Source: Lentzea pudingi (GTDB taxonomy: Bacteria > Actinomycetota > Actinomycetes > Mycobacteriales > Pseudonocardiaceae). From it: a stretch of 64,000 bases of DNA. Shown here piece by piece: positions 55,997 through 63,985 of this stretch. The stretch spans positions 30,440 through 94,439 of the forward strand of contig NZ_BMNC01000022.1 in assembly GCF_014646255.1 (NCBI RefSeq), given 5' to 3'. Below the pieces are notes generated by a model. The model did not search any database. It was given only the letters and a program-made list of their open reading frames with translations, and was not told where the DNA came from. Each line of letters opens with the position of its first letter. The first letter of the stretch is position 1. Both the position numbers and the translations under genes were made by a program.

Positions 55997-56830
55997 ATGG
56001 GCATTCGCAAGTACAAGCCGACGACGCCTGGTCGTCGCGGTGCGAGCGTCTCCGACTTCGCCGAGATCACTCGGTCGACTCCGGAGAAGTCGCTGATCCG
56101 CCCGCTGCACAAGCTGGGTGGACGCAACGCGTCGGGCAAGATCACCACGCGGCACAAGGGTGGCGGTCACAAGAGGGCTTACCGCCTGATTGACTTCCGC
56201 CGCAACGACAAGGACGGCGTGCCGGCCAAGGTCGCTCACATCGAGTACGACCCCAACCGCACCGCGCGCATCGCGCTTCTGCACTACGCAGACGGCGAGA
56301 AGCGCTACATCATCGCCCCGGAGAAGCTCAAGCAGGGTGACACGGTTGAGAACGGCCCCAAGGCCGACATCAAGCCGGGTAACAACCTGCCGCTGCGCAA
56401 CATCCCGGTCGGTTCCGTGATCCACGCCATCGAGCTCCGCCCCGGCGGCGGCGCGAAGATGGCGCGCTCGGCTGGTGCCTCGGTCCAGCTCGTTGCGAAG
56501 GACGGTCCGTACGCCCAGCTGCGGTTGCCCTCGGGCGAGATCCGCAACGTGGACGTGCGCTGCCGCGCCACGCTCGGCGAGGTCGGCAACAAGGACCACC
56601 AGAACATCAACTGGGGCAAGGCCGGCCGCATGCGGTGGAAGGGCAAGAAGCCCACCGTCCGCGGTGTCGCCATGAACCCCGTTGACCACCCGCATGGTGG
56701 TGGTGAAGGTAAGACCTCCGGTGGTCGCCACCCGGTCAACCCGGCTGGTAAGCCCGAAGGCCGTACCCGCCGCCGTAAGCCAAGCGACAAGCTCATCGTC
56801 CGGCGTCGTCGCACCGGTAAGAAGCGCTGA
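55997..56830 (+). CDS. rplB: 50S ribosomal protein L2
   Basis: 277 aa. 'MGIRKYKPTTPGRRG' start; 'AMNPVDHPHGGGEGKTSGG' contains the conserved His near the peptidyl-transferase centre; basic C-terminus. ATG at 55997 gives the family length. Followed by rpsS after 18 nt. Confidence 0.98.
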   Translation: MGIRKYKPTTPGRRGASVSDFAEITRSTPEKSLIRPLHKLGGRNASGKITTRHKGGGHKRAYRLIDFRRNDKDGVPAKVAHIEYDPNRTARIALLHYADGEKRYIIAPEKLKQGDTVENGPKADIKPGNNLPLRNIPVGSVIHAIELRPGGGAKMARSAGASVQLVAKDGPYAQLRLPSGEIRNVDVRCRATLGEVGNKDHQNINWGKAGRMRWKGKKPTVRGVAMNPVDHPHGGGEGKTSGGRHPVNPAGKPEGRTRRRKPSDKLIVRRRRTGKKR

Positions 56831-56848
56831 GCAGGGAGGGAGTGAAGG

Positions 56849-57130
56849 ATGCCTCGCAGCCTTAAGAAGGGTCCCTTCGTCGACGACCACCTGCTCAAGA
56901 AGGTGGACGTTCAGAACGAAGCGGGCAAGAAGACCGTCATCAAGACGTGGTCCCGCCGGTCCACGATCATCCCGGACATGCTCGGCCACACCATCGCGGT
57001 GCACGACGGTCGCAAGCACGTCCCGGTGTTCGTGACCGAGGCGATGGTCGGGCACAAGTTGGGCGAGTTCGCCCCGACCCGCACCTTCAAGGGCCACATC
57101 AAGGACGACCGGAAGTCTCGTCGCCGCTAG
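56849..57130 (+). CDS. rpsS: 30S ribosomal protein S19
   Basis: 93 aa. 'MPRSLKKGPFVDDHLLKKV' and 'HNGRKHVPV'-type 'HDGRKHVPVFVTEAMVGHKL' are diagnostic. S19 binds 16S rRNA in the head with S13. Ribosome site GGGAGG. rplV follows after 34 nt. Confidence 0.98.
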   Translation: MPRSLKKGPFVDDHLLKKVDVQNEAGKKTVIKTWSRRSTIIPDMLGHTIAVHDGRKHVPVFVTEAMVGHKLGEFAPTRTFKGHIKDDRKSRRR

Positions 57131-57164
57131 GCGTCGAACTGAGAAGAGCAAGGGAACAGCAGCG

Positions 57165-57563
57165 ATGAACGCCCGTAAGGACGCTGAGGCAGCGGAGTTT
57201 CCGCGCGCCGTGGCTCGGGCTCGTTACGTTCGCGACACCCCCATGAAGGTGCGTCGCGTCATCGAGCTCATCAAGGGTCGTAACGCAAGCGAGGCCCTGG
57301 CCGTGCTCCAGTTCGCGCCCCAGGCCGCCTCTGAGCCGGTCGCGAAGGTGCTCGCCAGCGCCATGGCCAACGCCGAGAACAACCTGTCCCTGGACCCGAC
57401 CACCCTCTGGGTGTCCGTGGCCTACGTGGACGAGGGTCCGACCCTCAAGCGTTTCCGCCCGCGTGCCCAGGGCCGCGCGTACCGGATCCGCAAGCGGACG
57501 AGCCACATCACCATCGAGGTGGAGTCTCGTCCCAAGAAGACCAGCGTGAAGGGAACGCGGTAG
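57165..57563 (+). CDS. rplV: 50S ribosomal protein L22
   Basis: 132 aa. 'ARYVRDTPMKVRRVIELIKGRNASEAL' and the tunnel-lining hairpin 'AYVDEGPTLKRFRPRAQGRAYRIRKRTSH' identify it; mutations in that hairpin give macrolide resistance in other bacteria, and it looks wild type. Its TAG shares a base with the rpsC GTG. Confidence 0.98.
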   Translation: MNARKDAEAAEFPRAVARARYVRDTPMKVRRVIELIKGRNASEALAVLQFAPQAASEPVAKVLASAMANAENNLSLDPTTLWVSVAYVDEGPTLKRFRPRAQGRAYRIRKRTSHITIEVESRPKKTSVKGTR

Positions 57564-58396
57564 TGGGCCAGAAGATCAACCCGCACGGCTTCCGGCTGGG
57601 GATCACCACCGACTGGAAGTCCCGCTGGTACGCAGACAAGCAGTACGCCGAGTACGTGGCGGAGGACGTCAAGATCCGCCGCCTGCTCAGCAAGGGCATG
57701 GAGCGTGCCGGCATCTCCAAGGTAGAGATCGAGCGGACCCGTGACCGGGTGCGCGTCGACATCCACACCGCCCGGCCGGGCATCGTCATCGGCCGTCGTG
57801 GTGCCGAGGCGGACCGCATCCGCGGTGAGCTGGAGAAGCTCACCAAGAAGCAGGTCCAGCTGAACATCCTCGAGGTCAAGAGCCCCGAGTCGGACGCGCA
57901 GCTCGTGGCACAGGGTGTCGCCGAGCAGCTGTCCAACCGCGTCGCCTTCCGGCGCGCGATGCGCAAGGCCATTCAGTCGGCCATGCGTTCGCCGCAGGTC
58001 AAGGGCATCCGCGTGCAGTGCGGCGGTCGCCTCGGCGGCGCCGAGATGTCCCGCTCGGAGCACTACCGCGACGGCCGCGTGCCGCTGCACACGCTCCGCG
58101 CCAACATCGACTACGGCTTCTTCGAGGCCCGCACCACGTTCGGCCGTATCGGCGTGAAGGTGTGGATCTACAAGGGCGACATCGTCGGTGGCATCTCGGC
58201 CAAGCGCGCACTCGACGCGGCCCCGGCTCAGGGTGCTGACCGCGCCCCGCGCCGCGACCGTGGCGAGCGTCCGAACCGGGCCCGCCGCTCGGGTGCCAGT
58301 GGCACCACCGCGACGAGCACCGAGGCCGGCCGTGCCGCAGCTGACGCCACCGCGTCGGCCGAGGCCCCGGCTTCTGCAGAGAAGACGGAGAGCTGA
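57563..58396 (+). CDS. rpsC: 30S ribosomal protein S3
   Basis: 277 aa from GTG. 'GQKINPHGFRLGITTDWKSRWYA' start, the KH domain 'RPGIVIGRRGAEADRIR' and 'GRIGVKVWIYKGDI'. The last ~60 residues are an Ala/Arg/Glu-rich tail, longer than in E. coli and typical of actinobacteria. It lies at the mRNA entry channel. Followed by rplP 3 nt on. Confidence 0.98.
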   Translation: MGQKINPHGFRLGITTDWKSRWYADKQYAEYVAEDVKIRRLLSKGMERAGISKVEIERTRDRVRVDIHTARPGIVIGRRGAEADRIRGELEKLTKKQVQLNILEVKSPESDAQLVAQGVAEQLSNRVAFRRAMRKAIQSAMRSPQVKGIRVQCGGRLGGAEMSRSEHYRDGRVPLHTLRANIDYGFFEARTTFGRIGVKVWIYKGDIVGGISAKRALDAAPAQGADRAPRRDRGERPNRARRSGASGTTATSTEAGRAAADATASAEAPASAEKTES

Positions 58397-58399
58397 GCC

Positions 58400-58819
58400 A
58401 TGCTCATCCCTCGTAGGGTCAAGCACCGCAAGCAGCACCACCCCAAGCGGTCGGGTGCTGCCAAGGGCGGCACGAAGGTCACCTTCGGTGAGTACGGCAT
58501 CCAGGCTCTCGAGCCCGCCTACGTCACCAACAGGCAGATCGAGTCCGCTCGTATCGCCATCACGCGCCACATCCGTCGTGGCGGCAAGGTCTGGATCAAC
58601 ATCTTCCCGGACCGTCCGCTGACGAAGAAGCCGGCCGAGACCCGCATGGGTTCCGGTAAGGGTTCGCCGGAGTGGTGGGTGGCCAACGTCAAGCCGGGTC
58701 GCGTCCTCTTCGAGATGGCGTTCCCGAACGAGCAGGTCGCTCGCGAGGCGCTCCGCCGCGCGATCCACAAGCTCCCGATGAAGTGCCGCATCGTTACGCG
58801 TGAGGGTGGTGAGTTCTGA
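58400..58819 (+). CDS. rplP: 50S ribosomal protein L16
   Basis: 139 aa. 'MLIPRRVKHRKQHHPKRSGAA' start and 'RMGSGKGSPEWWVANVKPGR' are diagnostic. L16 positions A-site tRNA and is a site of evernimicin/avilamycin resistance elsewhere. Its TGA shares a base with the rpmC ATG. Confidence 0.98.
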   Translation: MLIPRRVKHRKQHHPKRSGAAKGGTKVTFGEYGIQALEPAYVTNRQIESARIAITRHIRRGGKVWINIFPDRPLTKKPAETRMGSGKGSPEWWVANVKPGRVLFEMAFPNEQVAREALRRAIHKLPMKCRIVTREGGEF

Positions 58820-59061
58820 TGGCAGCGGGTACCACCGCTTCCGAGCTGCGTGAGCTCACCGAGGAAGAGCTCGTGCTGCGTCTGAAGGAATCGAAGGAAG
58901 AGCTGTTCAACCTTCGTTTCCAGATGGCCACGGGCCAGCTCGACAACAACCGGCGTCTGCGCACGGTCCGGCACGACATTGCCCGGATCTACACCGTGAT
59001 GCGGGAGCGGGAGCTCGGGCTCTCCGTTACGCCGGATTCCACTGGTGAGGGTGCGGCATGA
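58819..59061 (+). CDS. rpmC: 50S ribosomal protein L29
   Basis: 80 aa, two-helix protein with 'RELTEEELVLRLKESKEELFNLRFQMATGQL' and 'RTVRHDIARIYTVMRER'. It sits by the tunnel exit next to L23. Coupled to rpsQ by ATGA. Confidence 0.97.
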   Translation: MAAGTTASELRELTEEELVLRLKESKEELFNLRFQMATGQLDNNRRLRTVRHDIARIYTVMRERELGLSVTPDSTGEGAA

Positions 59062-59339
59062 CCGAAAGCAACGAAGTCCAGACCGAGAAGCGCAACGACC
59101 GCAAGGTCCGCGAGGGCCTCGTCGTGTCCGACAAGATGGACAAGACGATCGTCGTGGCGCTCGAGGACCGCAAGAAGCACCCGCGTTACTCCAAGATCAT
59201 GCGCTCCACCACCAAGGTGAAGGTGCACGACGAGGAGAACGCGGCGGGCATCGGCGACCGCGTCCTGCTCATGGAGACCCGGCCCCTGTCGGCGACCAAG
59301 CGCTGGCGGCTCGTCGAGATCCTCGAGAAGGCCAAGTAA
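59058..59339 (+). CDS. rpsQ: 30S ribosomal protein S17
   Basis: 93 aa. 'REGLVVSDKMDKTIVVALEDRKKHPRYSK' and 'GDRVLLMETRPLSATKRWRLVEIL' are diagnostic of the OB-fold protein S17. A short charged N-terminal extension precedes it. The 86-nt gap to rplN holds a small hairpin around TCCCCTCAGGGGA. Confidence 0.98.
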   Translation: MTESNEVQTEKRNDRKVREGLVVSDKMDKTIVVALEDRKKHPRYSKIMRSTTKVKVHDEENAAGIGDRVLLMETRPLSATKRWRLVEILEKAK

Positions 59340-59425
59340 GTCCCCTCAGGGGATTGGGCACTGTAGACAGACCGAGCCCGTCGGGTCGGAAATCCGGCGG
59401 GCCAGGAATGGTCAGGAGCAAGTAA

Positions 59426-59794
59426 GTGATTCAGCAGGAGTCGCGACTTCGTGTCGCCGACAACACTGGTGCGAAGGAAATCCTTTGCATCCGTGTTCTC
59501 GGTGGTTCGGGTCGCCGCTACGCGGGCATCGGCGACATCATCGTCGCGACCGTCAAGGACGCGATCCCCGGTGCCGGTGTGAAGAAGGGTGACGTCGTCA
59601 AGGCCGTCATCGTCCGCACCGTCAAGGAGCGTCGCCGTCCGGATGGCTCGTACATCCGCTTCGACGAGAACGCCGCCGTGCTCATCAAGAACGACAACGA
59701 GCCCCGCGGTACCCGCATCTTCGGCCCGGTCGGCCGTGAGCTGCGCGACAAGAAGTTCATGAAGATCATCTCGCTGGCTCCGGAGGTGCTCTGA
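59426..59794 (+). CDS. rplN: 50S ribosomal protein L14
   Basis: 122 aa from GTG behind CAGGAG. 'IQQESRLRVADNTGAKEILCIRVLGGS' and the C-terminal 'FMKIISLAPEVL' are nearly invariant in the family. It contacts the small subunit at an inter-subunit bridge. rplX starts 2 nt after its stop. Confidence 0.98.
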   Translation: MIQQESRLRVADNTGAKEILCIRVLGGSGRRYAGIGDIIVATVKDAIPGAGVKKGDVVKAVIVRTVKERRRPDGSYIRFDENAAVLIKNDNEPRGTRIFGPVGRELRDKKFMKIISLAPEVL

Positions 59795-59796
59795 CC

Positions 59797-60111
59797 ATGA
59801 AGGTGAAGAAGGGCGACACGGTCGTCGTCATCGCCGGCAAGGACAAGGGCGCGAAGGGCAAGGTCATCCAGGCCTACCCGGAGACCGGAAAGGTCCTGGT
59901 CGAGGGCGTCAACCGGATCAAGAAGCACACCAAGATCACGCAGACCCAGCGGGGCGCGCAGTCTGGTGGCATCGTGACCCAGGAAGCTCCGATCAACGTC
60001 TCCAACGTGATGGTGGTCGACTCGGACGGCAAGCCGTCCCGTGTTGGTTACCGGACGAACGACGAGGGCAAGCGGGTCCGCATTTCCCGTCGTAACGGGA
60101 AGGACATCTGA
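59797..60111 (+). CDS. rplX: 50S ribosomal protein L24
   Basis: 104 aa. The KOW domain 'KVKKGDTVVVIAGKDKGAKGKV' starts it, 'VEGVNRIKKHTK' follows. It is an assembly initiator of the 50S subunit. The rplE ATG begins 2 nt after its stop. Confidence 0.98.
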   Translation: MKVKKGDTVVVIAGKDKGAKGKVIQAYPETGKVLVEGVNRIKKHTKITQTQRGAQSGGIVTQEAPINVSNVMVVDSDGKPSRVGYRTNDEGKRVRISRRNGKDI

Positions 60112-60113
60112 TC

Positions 60114-60677
60114 ATGACCACCGCAGAGAAGATCATCCCGCGGCTCAAGACGCGCTACCGCGACGAGGTGAAGGCCGAGCTGCAGAAGCAGTTCTCCTTC
60201 GCCAACGTGATGCAGATCCCGGGCGTCGTGAAGGTCGTCGTCAACATGGGTGTCGGCGACGCCGCCCGTGACGGCAAGCTGATCGAGGGTGCCGTCAAGG
60301 ACCTCTCGATCATCACCGGCCAGCGCCCCGAGGTCCGTCGGGCCCGCAAGTCCATCGCGCAGTTCAAGCTGCGTGAAGGCATGCCGATCGGTGCGCGCGT
60401 CACGCTGCGCGGCGACCGCATGTGGGAGTTCCTCGACCGTCTGCTGACGATCGCGCTGCCCCGAATCCGCGACTTCCGCGGCCTCTCGGGCAAGCAGTTC
60501 GACGGCAACGGCAACTACACGTTCGGTCTGAACGAGCAGTCGATGTTCCACGAGATCGACCCGGACGCTATCGACCGGCCTCGCGGCATGGACATCACCG
60601 TCGTCACCACCGCCACGAACGACGAGGAGGGTCGGGCGCTGCTGAAGCACCTGGGCTTCCCGTTCAAGGAGAACTGA
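60114..60677 (+). CDS. rplE: 50S ribosomal protein L5
   Basis: 187 aa. 'VVVNMGVGDAARDGKLIEGAV', 'FRGLSGKQFDGNGNYTFGLNEQSMFHEI' and 'DITVVTTATNDEEGRALL' are diagnostic. L5 binds 5S rRNA. rpsN follows after 4 nt. Confidence 0.98.
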   Translation: MTTAEKIIPRLKTRYRDEVKAELQKQFSFANVMQIPGVVKVVVNMGVGDAARDGKLIEGAVKDLSIITGQRPEVRRARKSIAQFKLREGMPIGARVTLRGDRMWEFLDRLLTIALPRIRDFRGLSGKQFDGNGNYTFGLNEQSMFHEIDPDAIDRPRGMDITVVTTATNDEEGRALLKHLGFPFKEN

Positions 60678-60681
60678 CTCG

Positions 60682-60867
60682 ATGGCCAAGAAGGCGTTGA
60701 TCAACAAGGCCGCGAAGAAGCCGAAGTTCAAGGTCCGGGGTTACACCCGGTGCCAGCGTTGCGGCCGCCCCCACGCGGTGTTCCGCAAGTTCGGCCTCTG
60801 CCGGATCTGCCTGCGCGAGATGGCTCACCGCGGTGAGCTGCCTGGCGTGAGCAAGTCCAGCTGGTAA
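60682..60867 (+). CDS. rpsZ: 30S ribosomal protein S14, zinc (type Z) form
   Basis: 61 aa, the short form. 'CQRCGRPHAVFRKFGLCRIC' gives C-x2-C-x12-C-x2-C, an intact zinc site. Actinobacteria often keep a second zinc-free S14 for zinc starvation elsewhere. The 124-nt gap after it holds a 9-bp hairpin (60913-60938) without a T-run. Confidence 0.97.
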   Translation: MAKKALINKAAKKPKFKVRGYTRCQRCGRPHAVFRKFGLCRICLREMAHRGELPGVSKSSW

Positions 60868-60991
60868 TTCCAAGCTTCATTACTTCGCTGTAGGCCCGCA
60901 CACGACCGTCCTGCTCTCTCCTCGTCGGGGGAGAGAGCGGGTCTGGACCCTGAGCCGGTGAACCGCAGCGAGAAAGGTTGACCAGGTCACC

Positions 60992-61390
60992 ATGACGATG
61001 ACCGATCCCATCGCAGACATGCTCACTCGTCTGCGGAACGCGAACTCGGCTTACCACGACAAGGTCGTGATGCCGCACTCCAAGATCAAGGCGAACATCG
61101 CCGAGATCCTCAAGCGCGAGGGCTACATCGCCTCGTACCGCGACGAGGACGGCGAGGTGGCCAAGAACTTGGTCGTCGAGCTGAAGTACGGCCCGAACCG
61201 TGAGCGCAGCATTGCCGGCCTCCGCCGCGTGTCCAAGCCCGGTTTGCGCGTGTACGCGAAGTCCACTGGCCTGCCCCGAGTTCTCGGTGGCCTCGGCGTG
61301 GCGATCATTTCGACCTCTGGCGGTCTCATGACCGACCGTCAGGCCAACAAGGCAGGCGTGGGCGGAGAAGTCCTCGCCTACGTTTGGTAA
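60992..61390 (+). CDS. rpsH: 30S ribosomal protein S8
   Basis: 132 aa. 'MTDPIADMLTRLRNANSAYHDKVVMPHSKIK' and the C-terminal 'STSGGLMTDRQANKAGVGGEVLAYVW' are diagnostic. S8 is a primary 16S rRNA binder and represses the spc operon in E. coli. rplF follows after 12 nt. Confidence 0.98.
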   Translation: MTMTDPIADMLTRLRNANSAYHDKVVMPHSKIKANIAEILKREGYIASYRDEDGEVAKNLVVELKYGPNRERSIAGLRRVSKPGLRVYAKSTGLPRVLGGLGVAIISTSGGLMTDRQANKAGVGGEVLAYVW

Positions 61391-61402
61391 GGGGGAGTAG
61401 AC

Positions 61403-61942
61403 ATGTCGCGCATCGGTAAGCAGCCGATCATTGTCCCCTCCGGGGTCGACGTGAACATCGCCGGCCAGGACGTCAGCATCAAGGGCCCCAAGGGCCTCCT
61501 GACGCTGACGCTCGCTGAGCCGATCATCGTCGAGAAGGCCGAAGACGGCACTCTCGAGGTCAAGCGCCCGAACGACGAGCGCCGGAACCGCGCGCTCCAC
61601 GGCCTGTCGCGCACGCTCGTGCACAACATGGTCGTCGGCGTGACCCAGGGCTACGAAAAGAAGATGGAAATCCACGGCGTCGGTTACCGCGTCGCGCTCA
61701 AGGGCTCTGAGCTCGAGTTCGCGCTCGGTTACTCGCACCCGGTCAAGGTGGAGGCCCCCGCGGGCATCACCTTCGCGGTCGAGACCCCGACCCGTTTCTC
61801 CGTCTCGGGTATCGACAAGCAGCTGGTCGGTGAGGTCGCCGCCAACATCCGGAAGCTGCGCAAGCCCGACCCGTACAAGGGTAAGGGCGTCCGTTACTCG
61901 GGCGAGAAGATCCGTCGCAAGGTCGGAAAGACGGGTAAGTGA
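61403..61942 (+). CDS. rplF: 50S ribosomal protein L6
   Basis: 179 aa. 'MSRIGKQPIIVPSGVDVNI' start, 'HGVGYRVALKGSELEFALGYSHPV' and the C-terminal 'PDPYKGKGVRYSGEKIRRKVGKTGK' are diagnostic. It sits near the factor-binding site. rplR starts 1 nt after its stop. Confidence 0.98.
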   Translation: MSRIGKQPIIVPSGVDVNIAGQDVSIKGPKGLLTLTLAEPIIVEKAEDGTLEVKRPNDERRNRALHGLSRTLVHNMVVGVTQGYEKKMEIHGVGYRVALKGSELEFALGYSHPVKVEAPAGITFAVETPTRFSVSGIDKQLVGEVAANIRKLRKPDPYKGKGVRYSGEKIRRKVGKTGK

Positions 61943-61943
61943 C

Positions 61944-62345
61944 ATGAGCGAGTCGACTGTTACGAAGCGCAAGCCGGTGGGCAAGGACATCTCCACCAGG
62001 CGTCGTGTTGCGAAGGCCCGTCGCCACTTCCGCCTCCGCAAGAAGGTCAACGGCACCGCCGAGCGTCCGCGCCTGGCCGTGCACCGTTCGTCGAAGCACA
62101 TCACCGTGCAGATCATCGACGACCTGAAGGGCCACACGATCGCGGCGGCTTCCTCCATGGAGGCCGACGTCCGTGCCCTGGACGGCGACAAGAAGGCCCG
62201 TGCGGCCAAGGTCGGCCAGCTGGCCGCGGCCCGCGCCAAGGACGCCGGCGTCACGGCGGTCGTGTTCGACCGCGGTGGCAACGCGTACCACGGCCGGATC
62301 GCTGCTCTGGCGGATGCCGCTCGCGAGGCGGGGCTGGAGTTCTGA
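61944..62345 (+). CDS. rplR: 50S ribosomal protein L18
   Basis: 133 aa. The N-terminal basic tail leads into 'RLAVHRSSKHITVQIIDD', and 'VVFDRGGNAYHGRIAALADAAREAGLEF' ends it. It binds 5S rRNA together with L5. rpsE follows after 34 nt. Confidence 0.98.
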   Translation: MSESTVTKRKPVGKDISTRRRVAKARRHFRLRKKVNGTAERPRLAVHRSSKHITVQIIDDLKGHTIAAASSMEADVRALDGDKKARAAKVGQLAAARAKDAGVTAVVFDRGGNAYHGRIAALADAAREAGLEF

Positions 62346-62379
62346 CAATGATCATTTCTGGAATTGAGAGGGACGCCTG

Positions 62380-62988
62380 ATGCCAGGACGTACGCGTCGC
62401 GAAGGCGGCGGGGGCGAGCGCGGAGAGCGCCGCGACCGTCGTGACGGCGGCCGCGGCGGCGCGGCCCAGGAGAAGACCCCCCACCTCGAGCGCGTGGTTG
62501 CGATCAACCGCGTCTCCAAGGTGGTCAAGGGTGGTCGTCGCTTCAGCTTCACCGCGCTCGTCGTGGTGGGTGACGGCGACGGCATGGTCGGCGTCGGTTA
62601 CGGCAAGGCCAAGGAAGTTCCCGCGGCCATCGCCAAGGGTGTCGAGGAAGCGAAGAAGAACTTCTTCCGCGTTCCCCGCATCGCCGGCACCATCCCCCAC
62701 CCGGTCCAGGGTGAGAAGGCCGCTGGTGTGGTCCTGCTGCGTCCGGCCTCGGCCGGTACCGGTGTCATCGCGGGTGGCGCTGTCCGCGCCGTCCTCGAGT
62801 GCGCCGGCGTGCACGACGTGCTGTCGAAGTCGCTCGGCTCCGACAACGCGATCAACATCGTGCACGCGACCGTGGCGGCCCTCAAGGGTCTGCAGCGTCC
62901 GGAAGAGGTCGCGGCCCGTCGTGGCCTGCCCCTCGAGGACGTCGCCCCCGCCGGCATGATCCGCGCTCGCGCGGGCCAGGGGGTCTGA
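62380..62988 (+). CDS. rpsE: 30S ribosomal protein S5
   Basis: 202 aa. The first ~35 residues are a Gly/Arg-rich actinobacterial extension ('GGGGERGERRDRRDGGRGG'). The core has 'VNRVSKVVKGGRRFSF'-type 'INRVSKVVKGGRRFSFTALV' and 'GVVLLRPASAGTGVIAGG'. S5 maintains decoding accuracy. rpmD follows after 2 nt. Confidence 0.98.
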   Translation: MPGRTRREGGGGERGERRDRRDGGRGGAAQEKTPHLERVVAINRVSKVVKGGRRFSFTALVVVGDGDGMVGVGYGKAKEVPAAIAKGVEEAKKNFFRVPRIAGTIPHPVQGEKAAGVVLLRPASAGTGVIAGGAVRAVLECAGVHDVLSKSLGSDNAINIVHATVAALKGLQRPEEVAARRGLPLEDVAPAGMIRARAGQGV

Positions 62989-62990
62989 CC

Positions 62991-63176
62991 ATGGCTCAGC
63001 TGAAGATCACCCAGGTCCGCAGCACCATCGGTACCAAGCACAACCACCGCGAGTCGATGCGCACCCTCGGGCTGCGCAAGATCCGTCAGTCGGTCGTGCG
63101 TGAGGACACCCCCCAGGTGCTCGGCCTGATCAACGCCGTGCGTCACCTGGTTGTTGTCGAGGAGGTCCAGTCGTGA
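62991..63176 (+). CDS. rpmD: 50S ribosomal protein L30
   Basis: 61 aa. 'LKITQVRSTIGTKHNHRESMRTLGLRK' and 'VREDTPQVLGLINAVRHLV' are diagnostic. Normal bacterial length. Coupled to rplO by GTGA. Confidence 0.97.
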   Translation: MAQLKITQVRSTIGTKHNHRESMRTLGLRKIRQSVVREDTPQVLGLINAVRHLVVVEEVQS

Positions 63177-63616
63177 CCATCAAGATTCACGACCTGCGTC
63201 CGGCCCCCGGCGCCAAGACCGCCAAGACCCGCGTCGGTCGTGGTGAAGGCTCCAAGGGCAAGACCGCCGGCCGCGGTACGAAGGGCACGGGCGCTCGCAA
63301 GAACGTCTCGCCGCGCTTCGAAGGTGGCCAGATGCCGCTGCACATGCGGCTCCCGAAGCTCAAGGGCTTCAAGAACCCGTTCCGCACCGAGTACCAGGTG
63401 GTGAACGTTTCCTCGATCGCCGCCTCGTTCCCCGAGGGTGGTTCGGTCGACGTTCCCGCGCTGGTTCTGGCCGGGCTGGTCCGCAAGGGCTCGCTCGTCA
63501 AGGTGCTGGGTGACGGGGATGTCTCGGTCAAGCTGGATGTCACGGCTGACAAGTTCTCCAAGACCGCTGTGGAGAAGTTGGCTGCTGCTGGTGGGTCTTC
63601 CACTGTGGCTTCCTGA
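63173..63616 (+). CDS. rplO: 50S ribosomal protein L15
   Basis: 147 aa from GTG. 'IKIHDLRPAPGAKTAKTRVGRGEGSKGKTAGRGTKG' opens it (the Gly/Lys-rich N-terminal tail), and 'RFEGGQMPLHMRLPKLKGFKN' follows. It is a late assembly protein of the 50S. In most bacteria secY comes next; here a terminator and repeats follow instead within the window. Confidence 0.98.
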   Translation: MTIKIHDLRPAPGAKTAKTRVGRGEGSKGKTAGRGTKGTGARKNVSPRFEGGQMPLHMRLPKLKGFKNPFRTEYQVVNVSSIAASFPEGGSVDVPALVLAGLVRKGSLVKVLGDGDVSVKLDVTADKFSKTAVEKLAAAGGSSTVAS

Positions 63617-63633
63617 TTTGAGTTAGCTGTCTG

Positions 63634-63666
63634 AAGGGCCCTGAGGCTTTCGCCTTGGGGCCCTTT
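63634..63666 (+). terminator. Terminator after rplO
   Basis: 14-bp stem (63634-63647 with 63652-63665, two wobble pairs), TTTC loop, TTT end, 17 nt after the stop. Confidence 0.85.
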
Positions 63667-63690
63667 GGTGTTTGTGGGGGCGGCCCTTGT

Positions 63691-63813
63691 GGGTGGTTGG
63701 CTTGCGGTACGCGGCTTGGTGGGTGGTGGCCTGGCGGTGGGTGGTTGCCTGGCGGTACGGGACCTTGCGGTACGCGGCCTGGCGGGTGGTTGCCTTGCGG
63801 GCGGCGGGCTTGC
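63691..63813. repeat. GC-rich 15-bp tandem repeat
   Basis: Eight degenerate units, seven of 15 bp and one of 18, of the forms GGTACGCGGCCTGGC and GGGTGGTTGCCTTGC, ending exactly where dispersed repeat copy B begins. No gene is seen from 63617 to the window end. Confidence 0.8.
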
Positions 63814-63985
63814 GTTGCGTGCTTCCCCTGGGGGCTCTGCCCCCAGACCCCCGGCAATCTGATCAGGGGGCCCGCGCTGCCCGTAGGTAGATGGCACGCC
63901 TGTTGCTTTGAGCGGCTGCCGGTTGCGTAGCTGGGTTGCGTTGGCGGTGGGGTCCCATCACGAGCCGAGCCAAGAGCGGGCCACA
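63814..63985 (+). repeat. Dispersed intergenic repeat, copy B
   Basis: 172 bp matching 16047-16217 in the same orientation. It ends in the same GGTGGGGTCCCATCACGAG segment that forms the outer arm of the snap-back at copy A, then diverges (TGCAGGTAGGGGTGT) up to the window end, where a matching right arm may lie outside. Confidence 0.85.
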